Source: Nitrospina sp. (GTDB taxonomy: Bacteria; Nitrospinota; Nitrospinia; Nitrospinales; Nitrospinaceae). Taken from it: 8,519 nt of DNA. Position 1 is the first letter of the stretch; each line of letters starts with the position of its first letter. Of the stretch, positions 1-6,490 are shown one piece after another. The notes beneath the pieces are model-generated. The model was given only the letters and a program-made list of their open reading frames with translations. It was not told where the DNA came from and made no database searches. The position numbers and the translations under genes were made by a program. The DNA is taken from NCBI GenBank assembly GCA_004357365.1, contig SMVT01000110.1, forward strand, positions 1 to 8,519, written 5' to 3'.

Positions 1-164
1 TAACGGGTCTGAAACAGCTCCTGCAGGCAGATGATCTGCGCTTTCTGTTCCGCGGCCTTCCGGATGCCCGCTTCGGCCTGCTGCACATTGGCCTTGGAGT
101 CTTCACTGCAGGCCATTTGGACCAGGCCGATTTTCACGATTTCCTTGTTGGTATTGGAGGCCAT
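1..164 (-). CDS. aguB: Carbon-nitrogen hydrolase, probable N-carbamoylputrescine amidase (5' end only)
   Basis: This is the first 54 codons of a gene that runs leftward out of the window. It starts at the ATG complementary to 162-164, and I translated it by hand. After a short polar lead the protein reads VKIGLVQMACSEDSKANV and continues to IICLQELFQTR. This is the N-terminal beta strand and first helix of the nitrilase (carbon-nitrogen hydrolase) superfamily. Glu49 in the QELF stretch fits the first residue of the Glu-Lys-Cys catalytic triad; the Lys and Cys lie outside the window. The VQMACSxD and QELF context is typical of the AguB branch, which hydrolyses N-carbamoylputrescine to putrescine, CO2 and ammonia in polyamine synthesis from arginine. 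No good Shine-Dalgarno precedes the ATG, although a good promoter lies 46-74 bp upstream. The superfamily is near certain. The substrate is inferred, since other amidases of the family share this N-terminus. Confidence 0.78.
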   Translation of the reverse strand, partial: MASNTNKEIVKIGLVQMACSEDSKANVQQAEAGIRKAAEQKAQIICLQELFQTR

Positions 165-209
165 AATTTAATAAAATCAGGGATAATGGTCCGATGGAAT
201 TGGATCGGG

Positions 210-238
210 AGTATAGGGGAACTTCATTCTGACGGCAA
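210..238 (-). promoter_or_regulatory. Sigma70-like promoter for the minus-strand amidase gene
   Basis: Read on the minus strand there is a TTGCCG -35 box (complement of 233-238), a 17-bp spacer, and a TATACT -10 box (complement of 210-215). These match the sigma70 consensus at 4/6 and 5/6 positions with ideal spacing. Transcription would start near 203, giving a leader of about 40 nt before the ATG at 164. The call rests on sequence match and position only. Confidence 0.5.
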
Positions 239-270
239 TCAGTTTTCCCCTGCCTGGCCGTAAAGCCCGG

Positions 271-299
271 TTGTTTGAGATCAAGCTTCATGTTATAAA
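271..299 (+). promoter_or_regulatory. Weak candidate promoter for the 124-aa gene / mfd operon
   Basis: A TTGTTT box (271-276) is followed after exactly 17 bp by TATAAA (294-299) in an AT-rich stretch. The -10 matches 5/6 positions and the -35 only 3/6. It would give a leader of roughly 90 nt before the ATG at 397. It is the best plus-strand candidate I see in the divergent gap, but AT-rich sequence yields such matches by chance. Confidence 0.28.
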
Positions 300-370
300 T
301 CAATAAGTTATATCGGTTTGCGGTCATTTATCATTGCGCCCGGCCGGTTCGATGGTGTAAAAAGGAAAAT

Positions 371-391
371 TTTAATCCCTCGGGATTTAAA
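371..391 (+). repeat. Imperfect inverted repeat abutting the ribosome-binding site
   Basis: TTTAATCCC (371-379) and GGGATTTAAA (382-391) are inverted copies separated by two bases, with one extra T in the right arm. As RNA it would fold with a CTCG loop (379-382). As DNA it could be a small operator. Its right end overlaps the AAAGGA Shine-Dalgarno (389-394) of the gene starting at 397, so folding would compete with ribosome binding. The symmetry is seen directly; any regulatory role is inferred. Confidence 0.4.
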
Positions 392-396
392 GGACC

Positions 397-771
397 ATGT
401 GGGTTAAACAGGCTTTTCGAGATTATTACAAACCCAAACTTCGCCGGGAACTGAAACGCGACCCGACCCAGCAGGAGTGCGACCAGCGGTTTGAGGAAAT
501 CTATAAGAAACTCCGGCTGACCCTGCTCGCCGGGGTGCATGAAGGCGTGTCCCTTTATTTCTACGAGATCGCCCAGTTTACGCTGGACGAGTTCAATAGC
601 TTTCGCGAGACTGCAGAGGCTTATATTCTGGAACGCTTCGGTGGCGGAAACTTCAAATTGAACTTTTATGAGGGCGATTCGTTCGTGGTCACCGTCAATT
701 TCAAACCCGAAGGAAAGCCCAAGTGGCATCACTTGCTCCCTGATAAAGCCAAACCTTTTGTGAAATCCTGA
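397..771 (+). CDS. Conserved-looking hypothetical protein upstream of mfd (124 aa)
   Basis: I do not recognise this family. The start is fixed by an in-frame stop at 388-390 and an AAAGGA ribosome-binding site at 389-394, although its spacing to the ATG is only 2 nt. The stop overlaps the mfd start in the arrangement TGATG (769-773), so the two genes are probably translationally coupled. The product is a small soluble protein with no signal peptide or membrane segment. The first 40 residues are strongly basic and helical-looking (KLRREL, then EEIYKKLRL). A middle region rich in aromatic and acidic residues follows (YFYEIAQFTLDEFNSF). The C-terminal third is predicted strand with alternating hydrophobics (FKLNFYEG, FVVTVNFKPEG) and ends in a basic tail. 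A 170-codon antisense frame covers the gene, but the ribosome-binding site and coupling favour this strand. Position suggests a role linked to Mfd or expression control, but nothing in the sequence proves one. Confidence 0.75.
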   Translation: MWVKQAFRDYYKPKLRRELKRDPTQQECDQRFEEIYKKLRLTLLAGVHEGVSLYFYEIAQFTLDEFNSFRETAEAYILERFGGGNFKLNFYEGDSFVVTVNFKPEGKPKWHHLLPDKAKPFVKS

Positions 772-3700
772 TGAATTCACCCGCCTCTTCGACCTTGTCC
801 AGTCACCCGCTGAAAGCCGACCCATGGAACGAATTGCTGGCATCTCTCAAGACCCTGGACCATTCCGTGAACGTTGAGGGGTTGACGGGTTCCTCGCGGG
901 CGTATCTGCTGGCCCAGGCGTGGAAACGCACCAAGCGCCCGCAAGTCGTCATCACCGCAGATCCCATTCAGGCGGAAACCTGGCTTTCGGACCTGCGGTT
1001 TTTCCTCCATCACGAAAAGGTACGGGTGGTCCCCCATTGTTTCCCGACCTGGGAGTTGCTGCCCTATGAACCGCTGTCTCCGTTCAGCGAGGTGTCCGGC
1101 GAACGGCTCGCCACTTTAAACGCGTTGATGGAGAATCAGTGTCCGATTCTGGTGGTGCCTGTGGAGTCGGCGTTGCAGTATCTGATGCCCCGCGCCTCTC
1201 TCCGCAACCTGACCTACGACATTCGGAAGGGTCAAACTCTCGACCGGGATGTGTTCGAAATGTGCCTGGTCGATAACGGCTACAGCCGCTCGCACCTGGT
1301 GGAGGAACGGGGCCAGTTCAGTTCGCGGGGCGACATTCTGGATGTCTTTCAATCCCATCAGCCGCATCCCGTCCGCATTGAATTTTTCGGCGACGAAGTG
1401 GAGTCCATCCGGAAGTTCGAGGTGAGCTCTCAGATATCCATCGAAGACTGCGATCATGTGAGAATTCTTCCCTTACGGGAATTGTGTTTGACTGAAAAGG
1501 ATTATCAGGGCGGGATGGAAAAGATTTTGCAATACGGCCGGGACCATGAGGTGGAGATTTCCCGTTTCAAGGAGTTGGTGGAGAAGCTCGAGAACCTGAA
1601 AAAATTTTCCGGAATGGAGATGCTGGCGCCCTTCTTTTTTGACGAGCGGGAAAGCCTGTTCGATTATCTTCCTGAAAATACTTTGATCGTTCTGGACGAT
1701 TTGGAATTATTGAAAGAGAAATGCGGCCAGTTCGAAGAGTTGGTCGAGGAAGAGTACCATCGTTGTGTGGACCGGGGTGATGTCGCCGCCGATCCGGATG
1801 ATCTATATCTTTCGACCGACACATTTTTGAAGGTGGTTCAATCCCGGCCTCAAGTGACTTTCAATACCCTGAAACTTTCGGAAGAGGAAGAAGCCGCCTC
1901 AACGCGCTTTCGGGTCCAGCCGATCCCGCCGTTTCAGGGCAGGTTCGATCTGTTTGCGGACCACGCCGCACAATGGCTGGATAAAGGTTTTGCGGTGACG
2001 GTGGCCGCACCCACCAAGGGGCACGTCCGGCGCATGAACGAGTTGCTGGTGGATAAGGAAATGAACCTCCCGGTCGAAACCGGTTTTATCAGTCAGGGAT
2101 TTCAGTTTCCCGGATTGGATGCGGTGTTTGTCGCCGAGCACGAAATTTTCGGAAGGACGCACAAACACCGCCATCGCCGCAAATCGCGTTCCATTCCTTT
2201 TCAGCGCGGCTTCAAGGATTTGAAGGAAGGTGACCTGTTGGTGCATGTCGATTACGGAATCGGCCAATACACCCGCACCCGGGAGTTGACTACCGGAGTG
2301 GGCGGCGGTGAGTTCCTGGAAATTTTTTATGCGGACGATCAAAAGCTTTACATCCCCATGGACGGGCTGGCTGCCATTCAGAAATATATGGGAGCGGGGG
2401 ATGAGAATCCCCCGTTGAGCCGGTTGGGCGGCACTCAATGGAAACGTCAAAAGAAAAAAATCAAGGATTCGCTGAAAGAGCTCGCCGGAGAGTTGTTAAA
2501 AATCTACGCCGCGCGGGAAATGGCCAAGGGACACAAGTTTTCACACAACTCGGTTCTGATGCAGGATTTTGCGGACTCGTTCGAATACGTCGAGACCGAA
2601 GATCAGTTGAAAGCCATTGAAGACGTGTTGGAGGATCTGGAACGGGAAAAACCCATGGACCGGCTGATCTGTGGCGACGTGGGTTACGGTAAAACCGAGG
2701 TGGCCATGCGGGCGGCCTTCAACGCGGTGTTGGACAAAAAGCAGGTGGCTGTTCTGGTCCCCACCACCATTCTGGCGCAACAGCATTGGGGCACGTTTCA
2801 CGAACGGTTTCACATGCACCCGGTTCAAATTGAGTTGGTCAGCCGGTTCCGCACCCCCCGCCAGCAGAAAGAGACCCTCAAGAAATTAAAAGAAGGGAAG
2901 GTGGACATCATCATTGGGACCCACCGGTTGCTGTCCAAGGACGTGGAGTTCGCCGATCTGGGTCTGGTGATCATCGATGAGGAACAGCGCTTTGGCGTCA
3001 AGCATAAGGAAAAGCTGAAACAGCTGAGGACCTCGGTGGACGTGCTCACCCTGAGCGCAACGCCGATTCCCCGGACCCTGCATTTTTCACTGATGGGCGT
3101 GCGGGATTTGAGCGTTATTGAAACTCCGCCCAGCGACCGCCTGTCGATTAAAACCTATGTCAGGAAATTTGACGAAGCGATCATCCGCGAAGCCCTTCTC
3201 CGGGAAAAGGACCGCGGCGGGCAAATGTACTTTGTGCACAACAAGGTCCAGAGCATCCATTCGATCGCCGCAATGCTCAAGAACCTTGTCCCGGAAGTTA
3301 CGATTGGGATCGCCCACGGCCAGCTTCAGGAACGGATGCTGGAGAAGGTGATGAAGCAGTTCATCGACAAGGAAATCGATCTTTTACTGTGCACCTCAAT
3401 TATCGAGTCGGGCCTGGACATTCCGTCCGCCAACACCATCATCATCAACCATGCCGACCAGTTCGGTCTGGCGCAACTGTATCAGCTTCGGGGCAGGGTG
3501 GGGCGTTACAAGCATCAGGCCTACGCGTATCTTCTCATTCCGGGGGCCTTGGCGATCAGCGAAGACGCCCGCAAACGGTTGACCGCCATCGAGGAGATGA
3601 GTGATCTGGGCGCGGGTTTCCAGCTGGCCGCCCGGGACATGGAAATCCGCGGAACCGGCAACATGCTGGGCCACGATCAGTCCGGCCACATTTCCGCCAT

Positions 3701-4217
3701 CGGGTTCGATTTGTATTGTAAGATGATGGAAGACGCTATTCGGGAAATGAAGGGGCAGAAAATTGAGTCCAAAATTGAACCCGAAATCAATCTGGAGTTC
3801 AAAGGCTTCATTCCCAAAGATTATGTTTCCGATTTGAATCAAAGGCTGGAGATTTACCGGCGACTGCAATTGTTGGACGAGTTTGAAGGATTGAAAACCC
3901 TCAAGGTGGAATTGGCCGACCGCTATGGGTCATTTCCGGAAGAGGTGGAAAAACTGCTGGTCTTGCTGGAAATCAAATTGTACTGTCAAAGGCTGGATAT
4001 ATCCAAAGTTAAATTGAGACATCATCAAGTCACCTATACGATCAATCCTTCGACCCGCCTTTCATCTGCAAAACTGATGGCTATCCTGGATTCGAGAATG
4101 CAATTGATTTCTGAATACCGCATTGTTTTGAAGTTAAACAATAAGGGCTGGAAAGAGGAATCCGGTTTGATTTGTTCTTATTTTATCAAGCTCATGGGAT
4201 GTCTGGATGAGAATTGA
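771..4217 (+). CDS. mfd: Transcription-repair coupling factor Mfd
   Basis: Mfd is a cytoplasmic ATP-driven DNA translocase. It pushes RNA polymerase stalled at lesions off the template and recruits UvrA for nucleotide excision repair. At 1148 residues it has the usual full length and all expected regions. The UvrB-like N-terminal module spans about residues 20-340, with a degenerate ATP-site loop (LTGSSRAYL) and the UvrA-contacting region near 170-190. The CarD-like RNA-polymerase-interaction domain covers about 481-550, starting EGDLLVHVDYGIGQY. The RecG-like translocase carries Walker A GDVGYGKT (635-642), DEEQ (736-739), SATP (762-765) and the QLRGRVGR arginine-finger motif (905-912). The C-terminal regulatory domain follows, from about 1000 (FIPKDYVSDLNQRLEIYRR). 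The start at 771 overlaps the upstream stop by 1 bp and has no strong Shine-Dalgarno of its own, which fits coupling. The 3' end overlaps the next gene by 11 bp. The last 250 bp look AT-richer than the rest. Confidence 0.98.
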   Translation: MNSPASSTLSSHPLKADPWNELLASLKTLDHSVNVEGLTGSSRAYLLAQAWKRTKRPQVVITADPIQAETWLSDLRFFLHHEKVRVVPHCFPTWELLPYEPLSPFSEVSGERLATLNALMENQCPILVVPVESALQYLMPRASLRNLTYDIRKGQTLDRDVFEMCLVDNGYSRSHLVEERGQFSSRGDILDVFQSHQPHPVRIEFFGDEVESIRKFEVSSQISIEDCDHVRILPLRELCLTEKDYQGGMEKILQYGRDHEVEISRFKELVEKLENLKKFSGMEMLAPFFFDERESLFDYLPENTLIVLDDLELLKEKCGQFEELVEEEYHRCVDRGDVAADPDDLYLSTDTFLKVVQSRPQVTFNTLKLSEEEEAASTRFRVQPIPPFQGRFDLFADHAAQWLDKGFAVTVAAPTKGHVRRMNELLVDKEMNLPVETGFISQGFQFPGLDAVFVAEHEIFGRTHKHRHRRKSRSIPFQRGFKDLKEGDLLVHVDYGIGQYTRTRELTTGVGGGEFLEIFYADDQKLYIPMDGLAAIQKYMGAGDENPPLSRLGGTQWKRQKKKIKDSLKELAGELLKIYAAREMAKGHKFSHNSVLMQDFADSFEYVETEDQLKAIEDVLEDLEREKPMDRLICGDVGYGKTEVAMRAAFNAVLDKKQVAVLVPTTILAQQHWGTFHERFHMHPVQIELVSRFRTPRQQKETLKKLKEGKVDIIIGTHRLLSKDVEFADLGLVIIDEEQRFGVKHKEKLKQLRTSVDVLTLSATPIPRTLHFSLMGVRDLSVIETPPSDRLSIKTYVRKFDEAIIREALLREKDRGGQMYFVHNKVQSIHSIAAMLKNLVPEVTIGIAHGQLQERMLEKVMKQFIDKEIDLLLCTSIIESGLDIPSANTIIINHADQFGLAQLYQLRGRVGRYKHQAYAYLLIPGALAISEDARKRLTAIEEMSDLGAGFQLAARDMEIRGTGNMLGHDQSGHISAIGFDLYCKMMEDAIREMKGQKIESKIEPEINLEFKGFIPKDYVSDLNQRLEIYRRLQLLDEFEGLKTLKVELADRYGSFPEEVEKLLVLLEIKLYCQRLDISKVKLRHHQVTYTINPSTRLSSAKLMAILDSRMQLISEYRIVLKLNNKGWKEESGLICSYFIKLMGCLDEN
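2393..2416 (+). repeat. Strong intragenic hairpin with GNRA loop in mfd
   Basis: AGCGGGGGAT (2393-2402) can pair with ATCCCCCGTT (2407-2416) around a GAGA tetraloop (2403-2406). The stem is 10 bp with one G-U wobble and six G-C pairs. GAGA is a GNRA loop, a class that stabilises RNA hairpins. The hairpin encodes residues around 541-549 (GAGDENPPL), just after the RNA-polymerase-interaction domain. No T-run follows, so it is not a terminator. The pairing is seen directly; function is unknown. Confidence 0.55.
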
Positions 4218-5193
4218 GATCATAAGCAGAATATCGATTCGTGCAGTTATGGGCATATGCCTGGCAGTTCTGATTGTCGGGTTATGGGCCGGATGCAATT
4301 CAACCGCATCCGAGGAGGATGTGAGCGGGTCCGATGTCGTTGCGATCGTCAACAATGAGCCCATCACCCGAAAGGAAATCAAGGATGAGCTTAAATTGGC
4401 GAAGCGCAAATATCGGATCCAGAAAAACGACGTCCTGCCGCCGGAGCAATGGATTTTGCTCAAGACCAATTCGCTTAATGAACTGATCAAGCAGGCCCTG
4501 TTGCTCCAGGAGGCCGAGCGCCAGGGAATCAAAGTGTCGCGGCAGGAATTTATGACTTATCTGGAGATGTCCCAGGAAGGATATGATAAGGAATCGTTTC
4601 AGAGATCGCTGGAAATCGAGGAAATTTCACAGGATTCATGGAACGCCAAGCAGAATGATATTTTGATGATCAAAAAGCTGACCGAAGAAATCCTGACCAG
4701 TAAAATCCAAATCAGCGAAAAGGACCTTTTGGAGTACTTTAAAAGGCACAAGGAAGAGTTTCAAAAAGGCGAGCAGGTCCGGACGCTCCATATTATGGTG
4801 GAGAGCGAGGACGAAGCCCGGAGAATTTTGAAAATGATCCGAAAGGGAAAATCCTTCTCGGAACTGGCCAAGGACCATTCGTTGAGCCCGGAAGGCAAAA
4901 CGGGCGGCGATATGGGTTATTTCGAAACCGGGCAGATGCCCAAAGAGTTTGAGGATGTATTCAAACTCAAAATCAATAAGGTGAGCGATATCATCCGCAC
5001 CCCCTACGGTGTTCATGTCTTCAAGGTGATCGACAAGAAGCCCGAACGAAAAATGAGTTTTGAGGAGTCCAAAAAGCAGATTCACGCCAAGTTGCTCAGG
5101 GAAGCTCAGGAGCTGGCGTTTCAACAATGGCTTGAAGAAATCAAACAGAAATCGAAAATCATAATCAAAAATGAAGTACTGGAAAAAATTTAA
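4207..5193 (+). CDS. Parvulin-type (PpiC) peptidyl-prolyl isomerase, probable lipoprotein
   Basis: This is a SurA/PrsA-like foldase of 328 residues that would catalyse cis-trans isomerisation of proline bonds in exported proteins. The N-terminus has three arginines (R2, R8, R12), then a hydrophobic stretch (about 13-29) ending AGC at Cys30. This looks like a lipoprotein signal, though Trp at -3 is an unusual lipobox residue; residues 31-45 are polar. A SurA-N-type chaperone region follows from about 44 (VVAIVNNEPITRKEI). A single parvulin domain spans about 192-283 and shows LHIMV, TGGDMGYF (232-239), MPKEFEDVF and the closing GVHVFKV. The tail is helical and basic. Its start overlaps the mfd stop by 11 bp, and its 3' end overlaps the next, paralogous gene by 23 bp. 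An ATG at codon 15 would remove the charged n-region, so I keep 4207. Family is secure; lipidation is likely but not certain. Confidence 0.87.
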   Translation: MRIEIISRISIRAVMGICLAVLIVGLWAGCNSTASEEDVSGSDVVAIVNNEPITRKEIKDELKLAKRKYRIQKNDVLPPEQWILLKTNSLNELIKQALLLQEAERQGIKVSRQEFMTYLEMSQEGYDKESFQRSLEIEEISQDSWNAKQNDILMIKKLTEEILTSKIQISEKDLLEYFKRHKEEFQKGEQVRTLHIMVESEDEARRILKMIRKGKSFSELAKDHSLSPEGKTGGDMGYFETGQMPKEFEDVFKLKINKVSDIIRTPYGVHVFKVIDKKPERKMSFEESKKQIHAKLLREAQELAFQQWLEEIKQKSKIIIKNEVLEKI

Positions 5194-6415
5194 TCACTGG
5201 GTGGCCTGCGTGTTTTGCGGAGCCATGTGGATTGCCGCTCCGGGATGGGCGGCCACGGTGGATCGCATTGTTGCCAAGGTCAACAAGGAAATCATCACCC
5301 AAAGCGAGCTGGAGGAACGTGCGGTTTTTAAAATAATGAGTCTCCAGAAAATGAATGTGCACCCCCTGCCCTCCGAAGAGAAGGTGAGGTTTGAAGAGTT
5401 GCAACGCATGATTGAAGACAGGCTTATGATCGATGCAGGAAAAGATATCGGCTTGAAAGTGGACGAGGCCCGTGTGACCCAAGCCATCGAAGAAATCAAG
5501 CGCAACAACGGCCTCAAGGATGAGGATTTGAAACGAATGCTGGAGTCTGAATCCAAAACCATGGACGAGTATAAAAACAATATTCGAAACCAGATTTTGA
5601 TCAGCCAGGTGATGAATTATGAAGTCCGCAAACGGGCGGCTGTCAGTGATGCCGAAGTCGATCAGTATTACAGGAAGCATCAAAAAGAGTTCTGGGTTCC
5701 TGAGAAACTCAAACTGCGGCATATCCTGTTTCTAATGGATATGGATCTTTTTGAAAAGGAACGGCGATTAAAAGAGCAAAAGGCCCGGCAGGCGTTACAA
5801 AAAATCCGGGCCGGGGGTGATTTCAAAACCATCGCCAAAGAATTTTCGGAAGACGTGACTGCAAACACCGGCGGCGATTTGGGGGAAATTGAGCGCGGTA
5901 AAATGGTGCCTGAATTTGAAAAAGCCGCCTTCCGGTTGAAAGAAGGCGAAGTGAGCGGTTTGGTGAAAACATCCTTCGGATTGCACATCATTAAGGTTGA
6001 TAAAATCATTCCGGGTCGAACCCTTTCCCTGGCTGAGGTAAAAAAGCAGATTGAAAACAAACTCCGGAAGGAAAAATTCCAAAGGGAGGCCAAGGCGTAT
6101 TTGCAGGAGTTGAGGGATAAGGCCTTTATCCAGATCAAATTGGCGCCCCCTCCCCACGCGGTTGTGGAACAGGCCAAAAAGATCGAACCGAAGATTGCGG
6201 TCGAGCCCAGTCTCCTTAAACAGAATGAGTCGGTTGCAACGCCACCTCATCAAAACCCGTCGAAACCCAGTGGAACACTTCCACGCAACTCGGAATTTTC
6301 AAAGTTTCAGACTTTTGAGGATCAATTGAAATACTTTAAACAATTGCGCGACAACAAAAAAATTTCCGAAGGGGAATACCAGCACAAGAAAAAAGAGCTC
6401 TTGAACTATTTGTGA
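5171..6415 (+). CDS. surA: SurA-like periplasmic chaperone / peptidyl-prolyl isomerase with SHOCT-like tail
   Basis: This is a 414-residue periplasmic foldase of the SurA group, which escorts outer-membrane proteins. It has a Sec signal peptide with basic n-region (KYWKK), hydrophobic core and probable cleavage after Ala27 (GWA/A). The SurA N-terminal domain starts at once (TVDRIVAKVNKEIITQSEL). One parvulin domain spans about 182-278, with LRHILF, TGGDLGEIERGKMVPEFE and FGLHIIKV (269-276). E. coli SurA has two parvulin domains; this protein has one. The space after it is filled by a helix (to about 325), a Pro/Glu/Lys/Asn-rich linker (about 326-378), and a short helical hairpin at 381-414 resembling a SHOCT domain. 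The start overlaps the previous gene by 23 bp and lacks a clear Shine-Dalgarno; a later ATG at codon 19 would destroy the signal peptide. It is a tandem paralogue of its upstream neighbour. The name surA is by family and context rather than proven orthology. Confidence 0.86.
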   Translation: MKYWKKFNHWVACVFCGAMWIAAPGWAATVDRIVAKVNKEIITQSELEERAVFKIMSLQKMNVHPLPSEEKVRFEELQRMIEDRLMIDAGKDIGLKVDEARVTQAIEEIKRNNGLKDEDLKRMLESESKTMDEYKNNIRNQILISQVMNYEVRKRAAVSDAEVDQYYRKHQKEFWVPEKLKLRHILFLMDMDLFEKERRLKEQKARQALQKIRAGGDFKTIAKEFSEDVTANTGGDLGEIERGKMVPEFEKAAFRLKEGEVSGLVKTSFGLHIIKVDKIIPGRTLSLAEVKKQIENKLRKEKFQREAKAYLQELRDKAFIQIKLAPPPHAVVEQAKKIEPKIAVEPSLLKQNESVATPPHQNPSKPSGTLPRNSEFSKFQTFEDQLKYFKQLRDNKKISEGEYQHKKKELLNYL

Positions 6416-6490
6416 TTCTATCCTGCGCCGAACCTGCCTGCTTTTGTGTTTTCCCCCTTTGCCGGACCCTGTTACGCACGACGAATAATA

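Noticed and set aside
103..327. 74-codon minus-strand frame across the divergent gap
   Set aside because: It overlaps the amidase start in another frame and covers the likely promoters; its translation resembles no protein family.
340..347. CCGGCCGG 8-bp palindrome
   Set aside because: It is too short and common in GC-rich DNA to support a regulatory call.
331..843. 170-codon antisense open frame covering the 124-aa gene
   Set aside because: It starts inside mfd, has no recognisable domain or ribosome-binding site, and is explained as the mirror of coding sequence; the plus-strand gene has a Shine-Dalgarno and TGATG coupling.
1899..2450. 183-codon antisense open frame inside mfd, and similar long antisense frames over both parvulin genes
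   Set aside because: These follow from codon bias of the real genes; composition is typical of reverse-strand shadows and no start signals are seen.
6446..6490. GTG start extending TilS by 15 residues
   Set aside because: The added residues are not TilS-like, no Shine-Dalgarno precedes the GTG, and the ATG at 6491 gives the usual distance to the PP-loop.
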